A stretch of 64,000 bases of DNA from assembly GCA_046349935.1 (NCBI GenBank), contig JAXMBK010000015.1:62001-126000 (forward strand), read 5' to 3'. Under the pieces are notes generated by a model that was given only the letters and a program-made list of their open reading frames with translations, had not been told where the DNA came from and did not search any database. Positions within the stretch are counted from its first letter, which is position 1. Every line of letters begins with the position of its first letter. The stretch comes from CAIXSC01 sp046349935. Lineage in GTDB: Bacteria > Planctomycetota > Planctomycetia > Pirellulales > Pirellulaceae. The translations under genes and the position numbers were made by a program. This document shows, one piece after another, positions 42,903 through 51,249 of this stretch.

Positions 42903-44852
42903 TCAGCGCGACGCGGCGGCGGTCGCCTCGTCCGACGGCGTCTCCGCCAAGAAGTAGCGATGCTGCACCCACTCGGGCGCGACGTCGAACCGCACCACCG
43001 ACTTGCTCAACAGCGGGCTGCTCGGCGCGTCGGCGCGTGCCGCGGAAACGGCGACGGCGCCGAGCGGCACGAGGGGCCAAGCCGCATCGGGAAGCGTCAT
43101 CAAGCGAGTCACGTAGCCCTCCAGATGCACTTGCGTCAGCGTGCCGCCGCACCAGTCCCAGTCCCCCGCCTCTGCAGTCGCTAGCGCCGAAGCCGCGACC
43201 AACGTCAACGGCCCCGCCGCGTCGCTGACGAAGAGGTCGGCCTTGAGCGCCTCGACGGCCGGTCCCACCGCGGTCCGTACGCCGCGCAGCGTCGCGTAGG
43301 TGCGCGAGTTCAGCACGGAAACGGCGTTCTTGCCCGTCCCCACCGCGCGTACGCTCGGCACCGTCGCCTTCTGCCCCACGACCTGCTCGATCGCCGGCAG
43401 CAACACGTCCGGTGCTGACTGCATGAGTCGCGGGTCCTCGAAGTCGGGCTGCGCCGCATCGAACAATCCCAAATAATTGACCTTCGTCTGGAACGCCGGT
43501 CGGAACGGTTTGTCGACGGTCGGGTGCGTCGCCAACCGTGCGCGAGCTTGACTCTCCGCAACGCGTTGTCGCCAGCGCAGCAACTCCGTCGTCGACTCGT
43601 CGTAGGCCGCTACGTTCGCCGCATACGGCGGCGACTTAGCCGCCAGTTTCTGCAGGGCGGGAGCGAGCGACTTTGCGAGCGCCCCGTCGCGATCTCGGGC
43701 CGCCGCGAGTCCGATCGCTTGCAGGTAGGCCGCGTGCAGCGTCGGCACATCGGACTCGGTCGCCTGTGCAGCGTCCGCTTCGATGACTTTTGCCAGCGAC
43801 GCGACGATCTGCGTATAGAACCCATCCAGATACTCCGCGACGACCGGGTCGAGCGGCGTCGACTCGCCGGTCGGCATCGCGGCGGAATACGCAGGATTGT
43901 TGCCGCGTCCGGCCAAGTATTGGCTCAGGGCATGAAACTTCTGCACGCTGACGTGCAGCTGCTGCCAATCGGCCAGCACGGCGGCGACCCGTTCGGGGCC
44001 CGTCTTCGGCTCCACCGCCGCCGCGCCGTCGACCGCCGGTTCGGCCTCGAAATCGGCCGGCCCCTTGGCCGCGCTCGCACCGCCGGCGCCCGCCTTCTTC
44101 AGTAGAGTCGCGTATCGGGGCGTCAACTCGCGCAGCCGCGCTTGCAGGATGTCGGTCGACTCTTTGTGACGAACGGCCGCCATCGCACGAGTGACTCCGT
44201 TGAGCACCTCCGCGAACGGTTCGTAAATCGGTCGCTGTTCTTCGGGCGACATGAAGACGGTGATGGTCGCGAGCTTGTCGAGCGTCAGGTACAGTTGCGT
44301 CTCCGCCTCGCGCCACTGCTCCTTCCGCAACAGTTCGGCGACGCGTTTGATTGTGTTCATGCGCTCGGGCTGCGACTTGTTGAGAAACGCGCGAGCTTTC
44401 GTGAGAAACGCGGTCCCTTCCGGCGTCCCGGCGTACTTTTGGGCGACGCGAGTGAGATGGCCGCTCATGGACTCCGATCGCAACTGCACATCGACTCCGG
44501 CCGACTCGCCCAATAATTGCAATTGTTGCGCTAACCGCCGCATCTGTTGCGTCGCGGCGTAGGCTTCCCCCACCGCCTTCGCCTCGACTTTGTTCACGAG
44601 TCCTTTCTCTTCCTTTTCGAGCGCCGCTTTGAGCGCCTTCGCCGCCGTCGTGTAGCGCCCTTGTGCGTCATCCTGCAGTTTGTCGCTCAGCTTCTCGCCG
44701 TGGACGGCCATGGCGAGCGTCGGGTCCTGACTGTTGGGATTCACGGTCTTCGACGCCGCCGACAGTGAACCGCCGAGCGTGGACGCCGCGAGGACCATCC
44801 AAACGTGCGTCGCGAAGAGCAGCCGTCCCCACGAGTGTTTCGTGCGTTTCAT
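42903..44852 (-). CDS. Large exported helical protein, unknown function
   Basis: This 649-residue protein has a Sec-type signal (LLFATHVWMVLAASTLGGSL, then SAAS). It is alanine-rich and mostly helical, with coiled-coil-prone stretches near residues 50-140 (YTTAAKALKAALEKEEKG, AYAATQQMRRLAQQLQLLG). The C-terminal 150 residues alternate strands and helices (LVAASALATAEAGDWDWCGG). I do not recognise a family. It overlaps the upstream lipoprotein gene by 4 bp, so the two are coupled and probably form a complex at the inner or outer membrane. Confidence 0.75.
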   Translation of the reverse strand: MKRTKHSWGRLLFATHVWMVLAASTLGGSLSAASKTVNPNSQDPTLAMAVHGEKLSDKLQDDAQGRYTTAAKALKAALEKEEKGLVNKVEAKAVGEAYAATQQMRRLAQQLQLLGESAGVDVQLRSESMSGHLTRVAQKYAGTPEGTAFLTKARAFLNKSQPERMNTIKRVAELLRKEQWREAETQLYLTLDKLATITVFMSPEEQRPIYEPFAEVLNGVTRAMAAVRHKESTDILQARLRELTPRYATLLKKAGAGGASAAKGPADFEAEPAVDGAAAVEPKTGPERVAAVLADWQQLHVSVQKFHALSQYLAGRGNNPAYSAAMPTGESTPLDPVVAEYLDGFYTQIVASLAKVIEADAAQATESDVPTLHAAYLQAIGLAAARDRDGALAKSLAPALQKLAAKSPPYAANVAAYDESTTELLRWRQRVAESQARARLATHPTVDKPFRPAFQTKVNYLGLFDAAQPDFEDPRLMQSAPDVLLPAIEQVVGQKATVPSVRAVGTGKNAVSVLNSRTYATLRGVRTAVGPAVEALKADLFVSDAAGPLTLVAASALATAEAGDWDWCGGTLTQVHLEGYVTRLMTLPDAAWPLVPLGAVAVSAARADAPSSPLLSKSVVRFDVAPEWVQHRYFLAETPSDEATAAASR

Positions 44853-45475
44853 TGGATGGCTCCTTCAATCTTGCCCACCGCTTGCACGGCAGGTCCGCCT
44901 TCGGAGTGCACCAAAACGCCGCCGGCCACCTCGGCGACCAGCTTGCCGCCCTCGATCGAAATGATTTTGACTTGCACCGGCGCGGCCGTCGTGGCGAACC
45001 ACACCGGCCCGCCCGACTGAGCTTGCGTGAACATTTGGGCGGGGATGGTCTGCCCCGTCAGTTCGCCGGCCTGTTTGGCCGCGACCTGCGCTTGAATGAG
45101 CGCCGACGGATACGACTCGGAAGCCGCATCGCGATAGCTTTGGATGCGCAGCACGCCCGGACGCCCGCCCGTCGGCGGAATGAACCGCGCGTAGCAGCCG
45201 GCCGTCTTGAAGGCGCCGTCCGGTCCGAGCGAAATGCTGCCCGCCAACTGCAACTGTTCTTGCGCTTTGCCCGCCGCGGCCGTCGCTTGTTGTTGGGCCT
45301 GTTCGACGTTTTGCTGGACCGAATCTTGAGCCTGTTTGACGCCTTGATCGATCTGCTGTTTGCCCTTCTCGACGAGTTCGTCGAGTTTCTCTTTGCTGCA
45401 GCCGACGGCGACGAGGCCGACGGCGAACAGCACGAGCACGATGGGCCAAGGCCCGCTGCGCGTGGTGCGCTCCAT
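44849..45475 (-). CDS. Lipoprotein with amphipathic-helix (apolipoprotein-like) repeat region
   Basis: ATG 45475 has GGGAG upstream. The lipobox is VGLVAVGCSKEK, so the mature Cys is lipidated. Residues about 30-80 form a long Gln/Ala/Val amphipathic helix with 11-residue periodicity (KGKQQIDQGVKQAQDSVQQN, VEQAQQQATAAAGKAQEQ). The C-terminal 110 residues are a beta-rich domain (CYARFIPPTGGRPGVLRIQS, VQVKIISIEGGKLVAEVAGG). Its stop overlaps the start of the 649-residue exported protein (ATGA). A membrane-surface anchor for that protein is the simplest reading. Confidence 0.78.
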   Translation of the reverse strand: MERTTRSGPWPIVLVLFAVGLVAVGCSKEKLDELVEKGKQQIDQGVKQAQDSVQQNVEQAQQQATAAAGKAQEQLQLAGSISLGPDGAFKTAGCYARFIPPTGGRPGVLRIQSYRDAASESYPSALIQAQVAAKQAGELTGQTIPAQMFTQAQSGGPVWFATTAAPVQVKIISIEGGKLVAEVAGGVLVHSEGGPAVQAVGKIEGAIQ

Positions 45476-45859
45476 GTGAATGACTCCCCATTCTCGCCCG
45501 GCCGTGGAAGATGAAGAAAAATAAAGGCGGTCCCCTGCGAACGCAGCGAACTCCAAACGGGGGCGATCGACGGGCCGGAACAAACGTCGAGCACCGTCCA
45601 ACATGGTGGCACGATGTCCAGGTCGGGTCAACGCGGGCGGGGGGAGAAGACACGCCCCATCTCGGTCCTCGCCCGCCAGCGCGCGGTTTCGCGAATCTGC
45701 CTAGCTTGCCCGAGTCGCCAGCGGCGTCTTCTGCAAAAGGAGGGATTTTTCGAAATCTGCATATTTTGCGATTTCCAAGATGCCCCGCTTCCCGATATGT
45801 TTGCGACCCACACAGGCCGGTTCGACTCTCCCAGCTCCAAGGAAGGAAAAGGGAACACC
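45476..45859. promoter_or_regulatory. Divergent intergenic region upstream of lpxA
   Basis: No convincing gene is seen in these 384 bp. The AT-rich patch at 45745-45780 stands out. It contains the inverted repeat GAAATC (45752-45757)/GATTTC (45770-45775) around an AT-rich centre and is the best promoter or operator candidate for lpxA. An in-frame ATG at 45797 could give an N-terminally longer LpxA. Confidence 0.4.
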
Positions 45860-46720
45860 GTGGCGAGCAGCATTCATCCGACCGCCGTTATCAGCCCGAC
45901 GGCCATCCTGGGCGACCGTATCACAATCGGCCCCTTTGCGATCATCGAAGACGGTGCGCAGCTGGGCGACGATTGCGTCGTCGGCGGCCACGCCGTCATC
46001 AAACGCGGGACGATCCTGGGCCATGACAACGAGATCGGCGAAGGCGCCGTGATCGGCGGCAAGCCGCAGCACGCCAAGATTCACAACATCTACGGCGGAG
46101 TACGCATCGGCAGCGGCAATCGCTTCCGCGAGGGCTGCACCATCCACGCCGCGATGGAACAAAACAAGTGGACGATCGTCGGCGACAATAATCTGCTGAT
46201 GGTCAACGCGCACATCGGACACGACGTACAACTGGGCAACAACACGATCATCGTCAACAATGTGATGCTCGGCGGACATGCCATCGTTGAGGACCGCGCG
46301 TACTTGGGCGGTGCGGTCGGAGTGCACCAATTCTGCCGTATCGGCCGCTATGCGATGGTCGGCGGCCAAGCTCACATCGTTCAAGACGTCCCGCCCTACG
46401 TGACGGTCGACGGCGGCACCAGCCGCGTTGTGGGACTGAATCGCATCGGTCTGCGCCGCAACGGCTTCACCGACGCCCAGATGACAGATCTCAAAGCGGC
46501 CTACCGCGTGATGTACCGCAGCGGCATGACCTGGACCGAAGTGATCGCCACGCTGCAGCAAGCCTATCCCGAGGGCCCCGCGTCGGTGCTCGCCCCATTC
46601 CTGTCGCTCGGCCGCCGCGGCTTCGTCCAAGAACGCCGCGTCCCCCGCACCGCCATGCTGCGAATCCCCGACCAGTTGGAAGCCGAAGAGTCCGACAAGG
46701 GCCTCCGCAAAGTGGGTTAA
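45860..46720 (+). CDS. lpxA: Acyl-ACP--UDP-N-acetylglucosamine O-acyltransferase
   Basis: First committed step of lipid A synthesis: transfer of an R-3-hydroxyacyl chain from ACP to UDP-GlcNAc in the cytoplasm. GTG 45860 (286 residues) puts the first hexapeptide turn at the N-terminus (SSIHPTAVISPTAILGDRI). Left-handed beta-helix hexad repeats continue for about 190 residues. The active-site stretch NLLMVNAHIGHDVQLGNN contains the catalytic His equivalent to E. coli His125. HAIVEDRAYLGGAVGVHQFC is also typical. The helical C-terminal domain (RRNGFTDAQMTDLKAAYRVM) is longer than usual and ends in an extra charged tail. It supports an outer membrane with lipid A. It stands apart from the usual lpxD-fabZ-lpxB neighbours. 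Confidence 0.92.
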   Translation: MASSIHPTAVISPTAILGDRITIGPFAIIEDGAQLGDDCVVGGHAVIKRGTILGHDNEIGEGAVIGGKPQHAKIHNIYGGVRIGSGNRFREGCTIHAAMEQNKWTIVGDNNLLMVNAHIGHDVQLGNNTIIVNNVMLGGHAIVEDRAYLGGAVGVHQFCRIGRYAMVGGQAHIVQDVPPYVTVDGGTSRVVGLNRIGLRRNGFTDAQMTDLKAAYRVMYRSGMTWTEVIATLQQAYPEGPASVLAPFLSLGRRGFVQERRVPRTAMLRIPDQLEAEESDKGLRKVG

Positions 46721-46723
46721 CGC

Positions 46724-46750
46724 CCGTAGGACAGGCTTCCAGCCTGTCTC
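46724..46750. repeat. Dispersed palindromic repeat copy after lpxA
   Basis: CCGTAGGACAGGCTTCCAGC followed by CTGTCTC, three bases after the lpxA stop. Confidence 0.9.
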
Positions 46751-46806
46751 GCCGGCACACCGTGCCGGCGCCATGGGCCGGCGCCATGGGCCGGCGCAGT
46801 GGGCCG
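46751..46806. repeat. GC-rich hairpin and 13-bp tandem repeat
   Basis: GCCGGCAC-ACC-GTGCCGGC (46751-46769) is a perfect 8-bp stem. It runs straight into two and a half copies of GCGCCATGGGCCG. The block lies in the convergent gap between lpxA and the small membrane protein gene. Confidence 0.8.
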
Positions 46807-46833
46807 CCACACCGTATCGCTGCTGCGCCGCTT

Positions 46834-46886
46834 CACAGGCTGGAAGCGTGTGCGAGTGCTTCACAGGCTGGAAGCCTGTGCTACGG
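46834..46886. repeat. Pair of dispersed palindromic repeats
   Basis: The first copy (46834-46852, CACAGGCTGGAAGCGTGTG) has a mismatch in one arm and lacks the CTACGG flank. The second (46862-46886) is intact. The second ends three bases before the stop codon of the 69-residue gene at 46890. Confidence 0.85.
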
Positions 46887-46889
46887 CGG

Positions 46890-47099
46890 CTACAGCGACC
46901 ACGAGACGATCAGCAGGATCGCAAAGATGACCGACAGGAAGCCGAGAATCCAGACGCCGAATCGCAGGGCGTGATCCAGGATGTCGGGCCAGCCCTCGTG
47001 ACGCGTCGCGCCGTACACAAGGCTCACGACGATCACCAGCGGCAACAGGTGCCAAAGTTGCTTCTGCGGCATGAGCGCCCAAATCAGCATTTCGTCCAT
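46890..47099 (-). CDS. 69-residue two-helix membrane protein
   Basis: Two hydrophobic helices are present: LWHLLPLVIVVSLVYGA and FGVWILGFLSVIFAILLIV. The ATG at 47099 has a GGAG ribosome binding site that lies in the last codons of the upstream DUF6677 gene, so translation is probably coupled. Planctomycete DUF6677 genes are often followed by a small membrane protein of this size, but I cannot name it. Confidence 0.7.
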   Translation of the reverse strand: MDEMLIWALMPQKQLWHLLPLVIVVSLVYGATRHEGWPDILDHALRFGVWILGFLSVIFAILLIVSWSL

Positions 47100-47104
47100 C
47101 GCAG

Positions 47105-47698
47105 CTAACTCCGCTTCGCCGATTTGGCTTCTCGTTCGCGCTTCGCACGCGCCTCTTCCGCATCCTGCAGTTCCTTGGCTCGCAACTGATGCGCGACGAA
47201 GGGACCGGCGAACGCGTCATACACGGCCAAGATGTTCATCAGGCCGGCGACCATGGTGTACAGCGTCCCTAAGTCGAAACGCCACTTCGTTTCCAAGTGC
47301 CATTGAGCCAATTGGTCGTTGTCGTTGGGACGCACCGGCTGTCGCGGCGGCGCTAGCCAGCCGCCAAATAGCGGATCGCGATCCGCCATCACGCGGCGAT
47401 TCTGAATCAACGCGGGCAGCGCCGGCAGCCCGACCCCCGCTTGGCACACATACTGCCAGCGAAAATCCTCGCGCTTCCAAGAAGCGTAGACGACGTGGCC
47501 ATCGCCCAGCATCAACCCGTAGAAATAGGTGACCAGCACGCAAATGGTGAACAACGCCGCTTTTCCGTACCGGCGTTGATAGGCATGTCCGGCGCCTGGA
47601 ATCAACCACGCCAATAGCGCGGCCAACGCCGAATTCCGCAAGTCGACCGCCGGTTCACTCGACGCCGAATCGCTCGACGCCGCTTCAGGTTCCGCCAT
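47105..47698 (-). CDS. DUF6677 family membrane protein
   Basis: This 197-residue protein starts at ATG 47698 (a GTG 12 bases upstream is possible). The family's opening is LAALLAWLIPGAGHAYQRRY, which resembles the TM2-type 'pole' motif, then GKAALFTICVLVTYFYGLML. The rest includes a soluble loop (RRVMADRDPLFGGWLAP), a conserved-looking segment before the last helix (DLGTLYTMVAGLMNILAVYD), and a Lys/Arg/Glu-rich cytoplasmic tail. Function unknown. It is co-transcribed with the 69-residue membrane protein. Confidence 0.82.
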   Translation of the reverse strand: MAEPEAASSDSASSEPAVDLRNSALAALLAWLIPGAGHAYQRRYGKAALFTICVLVTYFYGLMLGDGHVVYASWKREDFRWQYVCQAGVGLPALPALIQNRRVMADRDPLFGGWLAPPRQPVRPNDNDQLAQWHLETKWRFDLGTLYTMVAGLMNILAVYDAFAGPFVAHQLRAKELQDAEEARAKREREAKSAKRS

Positions 47699-47871
47699 CA
47701 CTAGGCTCACTCGCTTCGCGCTCGAGCTCGACGCCGGAAAACCAAACCGACGCCCCTAACCGAGCCGCTATTCGTCGGGCAAAGCCGAGTATTGTAAACG
47801 AAAGACGACGCGAGCTGGAAGCCTGAAGACGGGCCCGCGTCAGCCGCGAATCGGCGGGCGTTTTTCCGAGC

Positions 47872-48660
47872 CTAATGCAGCACGAGTTCGCTGCGCACCG
47901 ACTCGCACATCTCCACCGTCACCCGCGACTCGCGTTCACTCCGAGCGGCCACGAGGGTCAGATCGACCAGCCGCGCGACGGCGCGTGGCGTTCCTCCGGT
48001 CGTCCTCCACAGCGATTCGGCGACCCCGTCTTCCCACGCCAGCGCCCCGTGCGTCTCGCGGTCGCTGCACCACTGTACGTATCGCGCCACATCGTCCATC
48101 GTCCACGGTTCCAGCTCAACATGGAGGTCGACGCGTTCGCGCAGCCGGAGATCGAGTCCCTGAGCGCCGGGCAGCGTCGTCGCCAGCACGACCGTCAGGC
48201 CGGCGCCCGGCTCGTCGGCCGCGTGCAGCAGTCGCAGCAGCAGCCCGCGCACTTCGTCGGTCGCCTCGTCGACATGGTCGCAGACCACGATCGTCGAAGT
48301 CTGCAGCAGGCGGTTTTCGGTCAACCGATCGAGGATGCCCCGCCACAGCTGAAAGCGAGCCTCCTGGCGACTCACTCGCGCCAGCAATCCATCTGCCAGT
48401 TGATGCAGGAACTCTCGACCGTCGCGGCCAGCGAGATCCAGCAGCGCGACGTCGCAGCCGCGGCGTCGCACTTCCGCGGCGTATCGCTGCAGCGCCCAAG
48501 TCTTCCCCACGCCATGCGCCCCATGGACGACGCCCAGCCTCTTCTGGCGATCCGACAGGTAATGGAGCCGTGCCAGCGCTTCGTCCTGCGTGCTCCCCAT
48601 GAAGAACTCGCCCATGCCCCGCGACTCGCTTCCTGGCTTCGACCTGCTCATCGGTCCCAT
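47872..48660 (-). CDS. ExeA-like AAA ATPase
   Basis: This 262-residue protein has Walker A GAHGVGKTWALQR (about residues 47-59), a Walker B-like STIVVCDHVDEA and a sensor-like VVLATTLPGA, in the AAA_22/ExeA (GspA) layout. The C-terminal helical lid follows (MDDVARYVQWCSDRETHG, TGGTPRAVARLVDLTLVAA). Opening sequence GEFFMGSTQDEALARLHYLS matches the ExeA N-terminal pattern FF.S..H.EALA. ExeA proteins help assemble type II secretion pores, and related ATPases serve transposition. No secretin or transposase gene is nearby, so the role is open. Several Met codons near the start make the exact start uncertain. Confidence 0.85.
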   Translation of the reverse strand: MGPMSRSKPGSESRGMGEFFMGSTQDEALARLHYLSDRQKRLGVVHGAHGVGKTWALQRYAAEVRRRGCDVALLDLAGRDGREFLHQLADGLLARVSRQEARFQLWRGILDRLTENRLLQTSTIVVCDHVDEATDEVRGLLLRLLHAADEPGAGLTVVLATTLPGAQGLDLRLRERVDLHVELEPWTMDDVARYVQWCSDRETHGALAWEDGVAESLWRTTGGTPRAVARLVDLTLVAARSERESRVTVEMCESVRSELVLH

Positions 48661-48861
48661 CCTTGCGCCTGACGTGCTTGGTGAAAGGCCCTACGACCCC
48701 TATTCCCGGAAATATCGACGCCTTCCCCCATCCGTCTTCAGTTCCACCCTGCGATGGCGACGATTCGGTCGCTAAACTGCCTCTGCTTGGGCGGCGCTGC
48801 GCCGCCGCAATCGCGTAAACCACCCAACTTCCGCCGTTCCCCTCCCGAGCCACTCACCGCC

Positions 48862-49644
48862 ATGTCCGCTCGTTTCTTCTCCGAAACGCCCGTCGCCGAC
48901 GACCACGCGACGCTGGTCGACGCCGAAGCGCACCACCTCCTGCATGTCCTGCGCGCCAAAGTCGGGGAAGCGATCGTCGTATTCGACGGGACGGGCCGCG
49001 AATTCGACGCGGTCGTCGCCCGCACGACGCGTTCCACGGTCGAAGTCGACATTCAGGCGGTGCGCGAAGTCGATCGAGAGCTTCCCCGCCCCGTCATCCT
49101 CGGCGTCGCCCTCCCCAAAGGCGACCGCCAAAAATGGCTCGTCGAGAAAGTCGTCGAACTGGGCGCCACGCGCCTCGTGCCGCTGGTCACTCGCCGCGGC
49201 GTCGTCCAACCCGAGGGCGGGACGCTCGAAAAACTGCGTCGATCGGTCATCGAGGCCTCGAAGCAGTGCGGTCGCAATCGCCTGATGCAGATCGACGCGC
49301 CCATCGAGTGGGCTCAGTTCGTGGCGAGCGCACCGGAAGAAGCGCTGCGCCGAGTGGCTCATCCGCCGGCGCTGTGGCCGCACACGGCGACTGGCGCATC
49401 GACCACGACAGGAACAGCGCAGGCGGATGAGTCGGCGGACTTCGATTTAGCGAGTTGGACGCGGGTCGTCGCGGCGGCCGCGCCGGCTCGTCCCGCGTGG
49501 CTCGCCGTCGGCCCCGAGGGCGGCTTTACGGACGACGAGGTCCACGCCGCGCTGGCCGCTGGCTGGCGTCCCCTCGGGCTCGGCGCTCGCATCCTCCGCA
49601 TCGAAACGGCCGCCATCGCCTTGGTCGCAGCGACCGGTTGCTGA
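48862..49644 (+). CDS. rsmE: 16S rRNA (uracil-1498-N3)-methyltransferase
   Basis: SAM-dependent methylation of U1498 in 16S rRNA. About 260 residues from ATG 48862. An N-terminal PUA-like domain (SARFFSETPV, HHLLHVLRAKVGEAIVVFDG) precedes a SPOUT knot domain: LGVALPKGDRQKWLVEKVVE, LGATRLVPLVTRR, SKQCGRNRLMQI, then the knot motifs AVGPEGGFTDDEV and LGARILRIETAAIALVA. These are characteristic RsmE sites. It is a single cytoplasmic housekeeping gene between an ATPase and a DUF3754 gene. A low-complexity insertion (TGASTTTGTAQADESAD) just before the second half of the SPOUT domain is unusual. Confidence 0.95.
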   Translation: MSARFFSETPVADDHATLVDAEAHHLLHVLRAKVGEAIVVFDGTGREFDAVVARTTRSTVEVDIQAVREVDRELPRPVILGVALPKGDRQKWLVEKVVELGATRLVPLVTRRGVVQPEGGTLEKLRRSVIEASKQCGRNRLMQIDAPIEWAQFVASAPEEALRRVAHPPALWPHTATGASTTTGTAQADESADFDLASWTRVVAAAAPARPAWLAVGPEGGFTDDEVHAALAAGWRPLGLGARILRIETAAIALVAATGC

Positions 49645-49667
49645 GCGGCGGACGGCGACCGCCGCGA

Positions 49668-51020
49668 TTACGTCTCGGCGGTGCGATAGGCTTGCCACTT
49701 TTCCCGCAAGCGGCGATACGCCTCGTCCAGCGAAATGGCCCGCCAACGGTGCCCCGGCCGCGGATCGACCAACCGCAGATGTTCCAACTTGCGAATGGCG
49801 TCGCCGACCTCGAAATCGACGTCGGTTCCCAACAGGCGCGTCAAGAATTCTTCACACGCTTCGTCTAGCTGCCGCGACGTCCACCCTTCGACGCCCGCGT
49901 CGCGCCACAGCAAGAAATACGACAACAGCACCTCGCGCAACTCCTGCTCCTCCGCTTCCGCCACCAAACGGAACAAGGCGCCTGCGTTGTTATCCAAATT
50001 GCGGTAGTAGAGGTTGCGAGTCAGCTGCAGGTGATACTTGTCTTTCGTGCGCAGGTAGCCCATCAGCGACTTGACGCCGTAGCCCAGCGTGCCGCCGATC
50101 AGCCCCAATAGCGCTAGGATGCCGTAGAGGCTCACGGCGGCGATGACGAGCGCGCCTTTGATGAGTTTGTAACCGGTCAGCGCCAGCCCCGAGATGGTCG
50201 GCAGCAGGATGCGTCCCCGATCCAACCACGACATTTTCACCTGCACGCCTGGCAGCAGCATTTCGATGTCGTACTTGGGAATGTTCTTGAACAGCTTGAT
50301 GTGCACCGCCCCTTCGTCCGGCTCGAGCGCCCCTGCCTCGGGTTCCGTCCCGACCTTGCGGCGAAACACGATGGCGAGCCGCTGAAATACCGGCACCTCC
50401 ACCGGCCGCGGACGAAACAACGTGCGCCACGTTCGTCGTTCGCGTTCCAACACCCCTTCGCCCCGCGCGTACACTTCCAGCTGTTCGAAGTCTTCGAAAC
50501 GCACCTTCAGCCGCAACCCCCAATCGCTCGCCGCCTCCAGCGCCAGCGCAATGTCGTCCCGCTCCAAGCGTCGGAAGTTGGCTTGCCTCAGAAGCGATGC
50601 CAGCTTGTCGCACAGCGCGGTGGCGCGGCGAGTGCGTTCGGCCTCGTTGTCCATCGCCAAGGGCGGCGTGTCGGCGTCGGGATCGAAAGGGCTGTAATCC
50701 GACAACAGCGTGCGATAGCGTCGGTAGTGCAGGAAGTGGAACGAGTCCTCCAGCAACTGACAGATGTGCTGCAGTTGCTCGCGATCCGCGTCGGTGGTCG
50801 TCAGGTCGGCCGTCAGCGCTTGCAGCAAGTCTTCTCGACGAACGGGAATGAAATGCTCCAGCGGCGCATGCGGATCTTGCACGACGGCGTTAGCCCCCGC
50901 CGTCCCGGTCAGATTTCGGCCCGCTTGATTCGTGCGGCCGGCTTCCTTGGCTTGGCCGACAGCCGAATGGCGGATGCGGCGAAATCGCTCGCCGATCGTC
51001 TTTGTCCCCTTCGTCGCCAT
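49668..51020 (-). CDS. DUF3754 (TMEM143-like) membrane protein
   Basis: This 450-residue protein shows the DUF3754 hallmark FKNIPKYDIEMLLPGVQVKM, then two TM helices (ILLPTISGLALTGYKLI and ALVIAAVSLYGILALLGLI). The conserved LQLTRNLYYRNLDNNAGALF and the C-terminal EELREVLLSYFLLW-type helix follow. The N-terminal third is soluble and charged. The family occurs in bacteria and mitochondria (TMEM143) and has no settled function. The start MATKGTKTIG fits a cytoplasmic N-terminus. It converges on rsmE with 23 bp between. Confidence 0.9.
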   Translation of the reverse strand: MATKGTKTIGERFRRIRHSAVGQAKEAGRTNQAGRNLTGTAGANAVVQDPHAPLEHFIPVRREDLLQALTADLTTTDADREQLQHICQLLEDSFHFLHYRRYRTLLSDYSPFDPDADTPPLAMDNEAERTRRATALCDKLASLLRQANFRRLERDDIALALEAASDWGLRLKVRFEDFEQLEVYARGEGVLERERRTWRTLFRPRPVEVPVFQRLAIVFRRKVGTEPEAGALEPDEGAVHIKLFKNIPKYDIEMLLPGVQVKMSWLDRGRILLPTISGLALTGYKLIKGALVIAAVSLYGILALLGLIGGTLGYGVKSLMGYLRTKDKYHLQLTRNLYYRNLDNNAGALFRLVAEAEEQELREVLLSYFLLWRDAGVEGWTSRQLDEACEEFLTRLLGTDVDFEVGDAIRKLEHLRLVDPRPGHRWRAISLDEAYRRLREKWQAYRTAET

Positions 51021-51249
51021 GCGTGACTTCCCAGTGCTTCCTGCCTAGCATCCGCCGAAAAAAGCGTTTCGGCCAGGTCGCTTATCCTATCGGAGCGAGT
51101 CGGCCGTGGCTATTGCGATCTGCCGCCCCGCCCGCCGCCTCCCTCGTTATATTGAAGCGACGGCGGCCGCCTGTTTCGCGGCCAGCCATGCGACCTTCGA
51201 CAATCGACATTGGACGCTCGACTTTCCGCACAGGGCACTCGGTTCCCCC

